A program made the translations under genes and the position numbers. A DNA stretch of 19,116 bases, taken from UBA9076 sp964418835 (GTDB lineage: Bacteria > Bacillota_I > Bacilli_A > Erysipelotrichales > Erysipelotrichaceae). The first letter of the stretch is position 1, and each line of letters starts with the position of its first letter. A model generated the notes under the pieces. That model did no database searches and was not told where the DNA came from. It was given only the letters and a program-made list of their open reading frames with translations. The stretch covers positions 1 through 19,116 of the forward strand of contig CAYQNJ010000023.1 in NCBI GenBank assembly GCA_964418835.1, given 5' to 3'. Of the stretch, positions 14,470-19,116 are shown in pieces.

Positions 14470-15135
14470 ATGTTAGAACAATTAAAAAAAGATGTATTAG
14501 ATGTTGCTAAAAGAGCACAAAAAGATGGTTTATGCAAACATAAATCAGGTAATTTCTCAGCGAGAGATAAAGAAACTGGATATGTAGTTATAACTCCAGC
14601 AGGTATTGATAGAGATGTTTTAGATCCTAAGGATATGGTTGTTATTGATATGGATGCTAATGTTATTGAAAGTTTGGCTGGTTATAATCCAACTAGTGAA
14701 ACATTAATGCATTTGAAGATATATCATACAGTTCCTGAAGCAATGGCAGTTGCTCATACACATTCTATGTATGCAACAACATTCGCTTTACTTAATAAAC
14801 CTCTTCCTGCAATTGTTTATGAAGTTGCAACTATGGGTCTTTCTAAGGGTAGAGTTCCAGTAGCTCCTTATGGTAGACCAGGTACTCCAGCTTTAGCTGA
14901 TAGTGTTATTGATGCTTGTCAAGAATCACAATGTTTCTTAATGGAATCTCATGGTGCAGTTGCTTATGACAAAGTTAATATATATGAAGCTTTCTTAAAG
15001 GCTGCTTATATTGAGGAACTTGCTCAATTGTATTTCAATGCATTAACTGTTACTCAAGGTAAAGAACCTAATGCAATTCCTTTAGAAGAACTTACATCTT
15101 GGCAATATCCAAAAGAAGTTACAGTTAAAAAATAA
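14470..15135 (+). CDS. Class II aldolase (L-fuculose-phosphate aldolase-like)
   Basis: A 221-residue zinc aldolase of the aldolase II/adducin family. The zinc ligands are His96 and His98 (AHTHSMYATTF) and His161 (ESHGAVAY). The catalytic glutamate is Glu77 (PTSETLMH), and KSGNFSAR near 25-32 binds the phosphate. These line up with E. coli FucA Glu73, His92, His94 and His155. The enzyme should split a ketose 1-phosphate into DHAP and an aldehyde. The true ketose is unknown; fuculose is doubtful because no fucose isomerase or fuculokinase is nearby. It is 16 bp after the regulator gene and shares a TAATG stop-start overlap with the next gene. Confidence 0.9.
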   Translation: MLEQLKKDVLDVAKRAQKDGLCKHKSGNFSARDKETGYVVITPAGIDRDVLDPKDMVVIDMDANVIESLAGYNPTSETLMHLKIYHTVPEAMAVAHTHSMYATTFALLNKPLPAIVYEVATMGLSKGRVPVAPYGRPGTPALADSVIDACQESQCFLMESHGAVAYDKVNIYEAFLKAAYIEELAQLYFNALTVTQGKEPNAIPLEELTSWQYPKEVTVKK

Positions 15136-15764
15136 TGCTTAAACTGTATTTTGTTAGACATGGTGAAACATTATCTAATGTTTGGGAAACCCTTCAGGGA
15201 TGGTCTGATACTCCATTAACTAAAAAAGGAATTGAACAAGGAAAGTGGTTAGGTATTGGGTTAAAGGATATTCCTATATTAAAGATATATACTTCTACTA
15301 GTGAAAGAGCTTATGATACAGCTGATTATCTTAGGGGAGATAGAGATTTAGAAATCATTATGTGTAGAGGTTTAAAGGAAATGAATTTTGGTTCATTAGA
15401 AACTAAACCTAATGTATTTGAAGGTTGTACAACATATGAAGAAAGACTTTTCTATCCTTATGATAAATATGATGGTGAAAACTTTGAAAAGGTTTATCAA
15501 AGACTTAAGAAAACAATTAATGAAATTGTAGAAGAAAATAAAGATTTAGATGGGAATATAGTTTGTGTTTCTCATGGTATTTCAATACTAACTGCAATTA
15601 AAGCAGCTAGTATTGAAGAATACGAAAAACAATTTAAAAACAAAGGTTTTGGTAATTGCTCTGTAACGATTTTGACTTATAGTAACAACAAATTTAGTGT
15701 AGAGTTGGTTAATAGTTTAGAGTTTGTTGAGAAAGGAAGATTGTATGAAGAAATTAATAAATAG
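15135..15764 (+). CDS. Histidine phosphatase superfamily protein (phosphoglycerate mutase-like)
   Basis: A 209-residue member of the histidine phosphatase clan. The signature FVRHGET puts the phosphorylated His9 beside Arg8; Arg58 (TSERAYDTA), Glu82 (LKEMNFG) and His147 (VCVSHGIS) complete the site. It is shorter than the 2,3-bisphosphoglycerate-dependent mutases and lacks their insertion, so a small-molecule phosphatase is more likely than a glycolytic mutase. Its ATG overlaps the aldolase stop by 1 bp, and its 3' end overlaps the next dhaK by 20 bp, so it is tightly coupled to the sugar pathway. I infer that it removes phosphate from a pathway sugar phosphate. Confidence 0.85.
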   Translation: MLKLYFVRHGETLSNVWETLQGWSDTPLTKKGIEQGKWLGIGLKDIPILKIYTSTSERAYDTADYLRGDRDLEIIMCRGLKEMNFGSLETKPNVFEGCTTYEERLFYPYDKYDGENFEKVYQRLKKTINEIVEENKDLDGNIVCVSHGISILTAIKAASIEEYEKQFKNKGFGNCSVTILTYSNNKFSVELVNSLEFVEKGRLYEEINK

Positions 15765-16755
15765 TCCTGATAACTACCTTCAAGAGATGTTAGAGGGAAT
15801 ATATATTGCGCATAAAGATCAAATATCATATGTGAATGATGATAGACAATGTTTGGTTACTAATATTAAAAAACCAGGAAAAGTAGGTATTTCTACTGGT
15901 GGTGGTAGTGGTCATTTACCTTTATTCCTAGGTTATGTTGGTGAGGGTATGTTAGATGGTTGTGCTATTGGTGATGTTTTCCAATCACCTAGTGCAGAAC
16001 AGATGCATGAAATCACTAAGGAGATAGATCAAGGTGCTGGAGTTTTATATATCTATGGTAATTATAATGGTGATATATTTAACTTTGATATGGCAGCTGA
16101 AATGGCTGATTTTGAGGATGGTATTAGAGTTGAGACAGTACTGGGCGCTGATGATGTGGCTAGTGCTGGACCTGCAAGTCCTGAGGAAAGATCTACTAGA
16201 CGTGGTGTTGCGGGTATATTCTTTGTGTTTAAGTGTGCTGGTGCGGCTGCGGATAAGATGATGGATTTAGATGAAGTTACTAGAATTGCGAAGAAGGCTA
16301 GTTGGAATACGAGAACTCTTGGTGTTGGTTTAACTTCTTGTATAGTTCCTAGGGTTGGTCATGAAGGGTTTAGTATAGCTGATGATGAGATGGAAATCGG
16401 TATGGGTATCCATGGAGAGACAGGTATTAGACGTGGTAAGATGGAACCTGCAGATCAAATTACTGAGGAAATGATGGATAAAATATTATCGGATTTACCA
16501 TTTGAAGAAAATGATACAGTTGCTGTTTTAGTTAATGGTTTGGGTGCTACACCTTTAGATGAACAATACATAGTTACTAGGAAGATTAATGAAATTTTAA
16601 GTAGTAAGAATATCAATGTTCATAGATATTATGTTGGTGAGTATGCAACTGCTATTGAAATGGCTGGTTTATCTATTTCTCTTATCAAGTTAGATGATGA
16701 ATTGAAAGAACTAATTGATTATCCAGTAAATACACCGTTCTTTAAGCAGGTTTGA
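15745..16755 (+). CDS. dhaK: DhaK-type kinase subunit (second, divergent copy)
   Basis: A 336-residue DhaK paralogue. ATG 15745 is preferred over an in-frame start at 15724, because AAGGAAGA lies just upstream and the protein then starts KKLINSPDNY like other DhaK. His57 (TGGGSGHLPLF), Asp110 (YGNYNGD) and His223 (GMGIHGETGI) keep the catalytic set. The glutamate after His57 in the standard GHEP motif is leucine, and the region 136-153 (ADDVASAGPASPEER) differs from the first copy. These changes suggest a different ketose. The gene starts inside the phosphatase gene and is followed 8 bp later by a second dhaL, the reverse of the L-K order of the first pair. Confidence 0.9.
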   Translation: MKKLINSPDNYLQEMLEGIYIAHKDQISYVNDDRQCLVTNIKKPGKVGISTGGGSGHLPLFLGYVGEGMLDGCAIGDVFQSPSAEQMHEITKEIDQGAGVLYIYGNYNGDIFNFDMAAEMADFEDGIRVETVLGADDVASAGPASPEERSTRRGVAGIFFVFKCAGAAADKMMDLDEVTRIAKKASWNTRTLGVGLTSCIVPRVGHEGFSIADDEMEIGMGIHGETGIRRGKMEPADQITEEMMDKILSDLPFEENDTVAVLVNGLGATPLDEQYIVTRKINEILSSKNINVHRYYVGEYATAIEMAGLSISLIKLDDELKELIDYPVNTPFFKQV

Positions 16756-16763
16756 GGTTAATT

Positions 16764-17378
16764 ATGGATGTAAAATATATTAAAACTCTCTTAAGTTTAA
16801 TTTCTAGTGTTATGAGTGAAAATAGGGAAAAACTTATTGAGATGGATAGTATTGTTGGTGATGGTGATTTAGGACTAACAATGAGCGATGGATTTAAAGC
16901 AGCTTATGGTGCTGTAGAAAATTCAGATGAAACTGATATTGGTAAGATGTTGTATTTTGCGGGTAAAGCAATGTCAACTGCTGTTCCTTCTACTATGGGT
17001 ACACTTATGGCTAGTGGTTTAATGAATGCTGGTAAGGTGTTAAAGGGTAGAGAGAATCTTGATAATAATGGCTTATATGAATTGTTTAAAGCTTATGAAG
17101 ATGGTGTGGCAAATCGAGGTAAGGCTAAGGTTGGAGAAAAGACTTTCTTAGATGGTTTACATCCTGCTGTAGAGGCTTTGAGTGATAGTGATAAACCTTT
17201 ATATGATCTAGCAAAAGATGCATATAATGCGTCTAAGGAAGGTTATGAGAATACTTCGAGTATGTTAGCTGTACATGGTAGAGCAGCAACTAGAGGTGAA
17301 GCTAGTAGGACTTTAAAAGATCCAGGTGCTTATGTGGCAAAACTTATAATGGAGGCTTTCTTAAAGTCAGTAGTGTAG
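16764..17378 (+). CDS. dhaL: DhaL-type kinase subunit (second, divergent copy)
   Basis: A 204-residue DhaL paralogue that starts at ATG 16764 with GAGG 6 bp upstream; a TTG at 16752 is a less likely start. Asp28, Asp33 and Asp35 (MDSIVGDGDLGLTM) keep the metal triad, but the histidine after the triad is Leu36. The usual nucleotide loop GGxSGPLYG is replaced by PSTMGTLMASG, and the C-terminal motif reads HGRAATRGEASRTLKDPGA. It should partner the DhaK encoded just before it and phosphorylate a ketose, perhaps directly from ATP. It is the last gene of the operon, followed at once by a strong terminator. Confidence 0.88.
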   Translation: MDVKYIKTLLSLISSVMSENREKLIEMDSIVGDGDLGLTMSDGFKAAYGAVENSDETDIGKMLYFAGKAMSTAVPSTMGTLMASGLMNAGKVLKGRENLDNNGLYELFKAYEDGVANRGKAKVGEKTFLDGLHPAVEALSDSDKPLYDLAKDAYNASKEGYENTSSMLAVHGRAATRGEASRTLKDPGAYVAKLIMEAFLKSVV

Positions 17379-17385
17379 AATTAAG

Positions 17386-17414
17386 ACTCTCTGTAGGAAT
17401 ACAGAGAGTTTTTT
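17386..17414 (+). terminator. Terminator of the PTS-Dha operon
   Basis: A perfect 10-bp stem ACTCTCTGTA/TACAGAGAGT with a GGAA loop, followed by five Ts. It starts 7 bp after the last stop codon and touches the end of the CRISPR array. Confidence 0.95.
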
Positions 17415-17448
17415 AGTTGGACAGCAAAATTATTAGGGGTAGCAAAAC
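17413..17448 (-). repeat. Degenerate terminal CRISPR repeat
   Basis: 28 of 36 bases match the array repeat. The AGCAAAATTATT core and the GGGGTAGCAAAAC end are kept, while the outer ten bases are changed. It is 30 bp from the first perfect repeat, the normal spacer length, so it is a true array member at the trailer end. It overlaps the T-run of the operon terminator. Confidence 0.85.
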
Positions 17449-19116
17449 TTAATTAAGTAGCAAGAATAATATGGTTTAGTATTAGTCTAGCAAAATTATT
17501 GAGGGTAGCAAAACAGTAAAGAAATTAATTACTGAGGCTTTTATGTATTAGTCTAGCAAAATTATTGAGGGTAGCAAAACTGTCTCCTATTGCTGCTGGT
17601 TCCCATAAATGTATTAGTCTAGCAAAATTATTGAGGGTAGCAAAACCGTATCACTTACCGGTGGCAAGCAATATTTGTATTAGTCTAGCAAAATTATTGA
17701 GGGTAGCAAAACACTTTCGTGATAGTTCCTACCATACAAACCGTATTAGTCTAGCAAAATTATTGAGGGTAGCAAAACGCCCAGTTGCTCCTACTTTGTT
17801 CATGATGTGTATTAGTCTAGCAAAATTATTGAGGGTAGCAAAACTAACAGAGAGTGTTACTTTAGTTACTTCAAGTATTAGTCTAGCAAAATTATTGAGG
17901 GTAGCAAAACGTTCCGCCTTAGCGTATTCAGTGCCAGTTGGTATTAGTCTAGCAAAATTATTGAGGGTAGCAAAACTGAAGTTGGTAGTTTAACATTTAT
18001 ATTTTCGTATTAGTCTAGCAAAATTATTGAGGGTAGCAAAACTAGTTGATACTTTCATACTACATTCTTGATGTATTAGTCTAGCAAAATTATTGAGGGT
18101 AGCAAAACTGACTTGGTTAAATCAAGAAAGGTGGAAAGGTATTAGTCTAGCAAAATTATTGAGGGTAGCAAAACCACGCTTAATTATTTCTTCTACCTGT
18201 TTTAGTATTAGTCTAGCAAAATTATTGAGGGTAGCAAAACCTGTTAGAGTGAATGAACCTGAGGTGGATGGTATTAGTCTAGCAAAATTATTGAGGGTAG
18301 CAAAACCTGTGTTGTAGTAACCTGTGTTACAGTTTCGTATTAGTCTAGCAAAATTATTGAGGGTAGCAAAACCCATTTCAGCACACTTATAAGCTGCATA
18401 CTGTATTAGTCTAGCAAAATTATTGAGGGTAGCAAAACACATACTCATTTGATTATCATCTTTATTTTGTATTAGTCTAGCAAAATTATTGAGGGTAGCA
18501 AAACCATCAACTGTAAGGAAAGTCAACACATACGGTATTAGTCTAGCAAAATTATTGAGGGTAGCAAAACATTCCATAAAACTTGTTCTTGTTGGTTCTG
18601 GTATTAGTCTAGCAAAATTATTGAGGGTAGCAAAACTGCCAAAGTTACGTTGTGCTTTTCTAGCGAGTATTAGTCTAGCAAAATTATTGAGGGTAGCAAA
18701 ACCATTAGCTAGATATTGAGTTTCCTCATCGTGTATTAGTCTAGCAAAATTATTGAGGGTAGCAAAACACATAGCAGTGCTTAGCGCTTCTACTACTTGT
18801 ATTAGTCTAGCAAAATTATTGAGGGTAGCAAAACTCCTGTCCATTGAGTAGGTATCGTCGATTAGTATTAGTCTAGCAAAATTATTGAGGGTAGCAAAAC
18901 CGTCAACACTTCCTTTGATATAAACGATATGTATTAGTCTAGCAAAATTATTGAGGGTAGCAAAACTAGGAAAAGCAACAGCTAGAGAGTTAGTGAGTAT
19001 TAGTCTAGCAAAATTATTGAGGGTAGCAAAACTGCTTGGCTTGACATAATGCTGAACTTGGTGTATTAGTCTAGCAAAATTATTGAGGGTAGCAAAACCT
19101 CAAATCTATATTATCA
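17413..19116 (-). CRISPR. CRISPR array, type II-like repeat, at least 25 full repeats, runs off the right edge
   Basis: Twenty-five identical 36-bp repeats start at 17479 and recur every 66 bp to 19063-19098, so every spacer is exactly 30 bp. On the plus strand the unit starts GTATTAGTCTAGC and ends GAGGGTAGCAAAAC. On the minus strand it starts GTTTTGCTACCCTCAATA, the usual start of type II repeats. A degenerate copy (28 of 36 identical) lies at 17413-17448, followed by a 30-bp spacer. Degenerate repeats mark the end away from the leader, so transcription is probably right to left with the leader beyond 19116. The last 18 bases are an incomplete spacer. The spacers differ from one another. 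No cas gene or tracrRNA is in the window, so the type II call rests on repeat form alone. Confidence 0.97.

Noticed and set aside
14470..15135. Assigning the aldolase as true L-fuculose-phosphate aldolase
   Set aside because: The catalytic residues match the family, but no fucose isomerase or fuculokinase is present, and the neighbours indicate another ketose phosphate.
17565..18844. Long open frames on both strands across the repeat region, encoding ISLAKLLRVAK or FATLNNFARLI repeats
   Set aside because: The 66-bp CRISPR period equals 22 codons, so stop-free repeats stay in frame. These are artefacts of the array, not repeat proteins.
17413..19116. Phage origin of individual spacers from their translated peptides
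   Set aside because: Thirty bases give ten residues in an unknown frame. Some peptides look protein-like, but no source can be named without a database search.

Overview
The window is low-GC, AT-rich DNA of the Firmicutes/Erysipelotrichales-Mollicutes type. Shine-Dalgarno sites are strong GGAGG-like sequences, codons mostly end in A or T, and there is a sortase-type surface protein, a lipoprotein cellulase, galactitol-type PTS genes and a CRISPR array with a type II-like repeat. A gut-associated anaerobe is plausible; the genus cannot be named from the sequence.

Layout. (1) 1-2243, minus strand: the 5' part of a DODA-type (LigB-like) dioxygenase gene, then a compact arsenic-type operon read right to left: ArsR repressor, ArsP/DUF318 permease, small redox thioredoxin-like protein, thioredoxin-coupled arsenate reductase. 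(2) 2244-2340: divergent control region with a consensus promoter and a palindrome at the arsR start site. (3) 2341-3847, plus strand: DJ-1/PfpI protein and a fused MsrA-MsrB methionine sulfoxide reductase. Next to the ars genes this makes a thiol and oxidative-stress repair block. (4) 3941-8365: a lipoprotein glycoside hydrolase family 9 enzyme and an LPXTG-like (VPNTA) surface adhesin, separated by a hairpin-rich gap. (5) 8372-17414: one long sugar operon bounded by terminators at both ends. Gene order is PTS EIIA, EIIB, EIIC (galactitol type), DhaL, DhaK, PRD-type regulator, class II aldolase, histidine phosphatase, second DhaK, second DhaL. (6) 17413-19116: a CRISPR array of 25 perfect 36-bp repeats plus one degenerate end repeat, with 30-bp spacers throughout, running off the right edge. 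No cas gene is in the window.

The sugar operon probably imports a polyol or ketose as its phosphate, processes it with the phosphatase and DhaK-family kinases, and cleaves a ketose phosphate to DHAP with the class II aldolase. It is controlled by the PRD regulator and probably by CcpA, since a cre-like site overlaps the promoter. The substrate is unknown. Two divergent DhaKL pairs in opposite gene order, with no DhaM, are the most unusual gene content. The CRISPR repeat start (GTTTT on the minus strand) and the degenerate repeat at the left end both suggest transcription right to left, with the leader and cas genes beyond the right edge.
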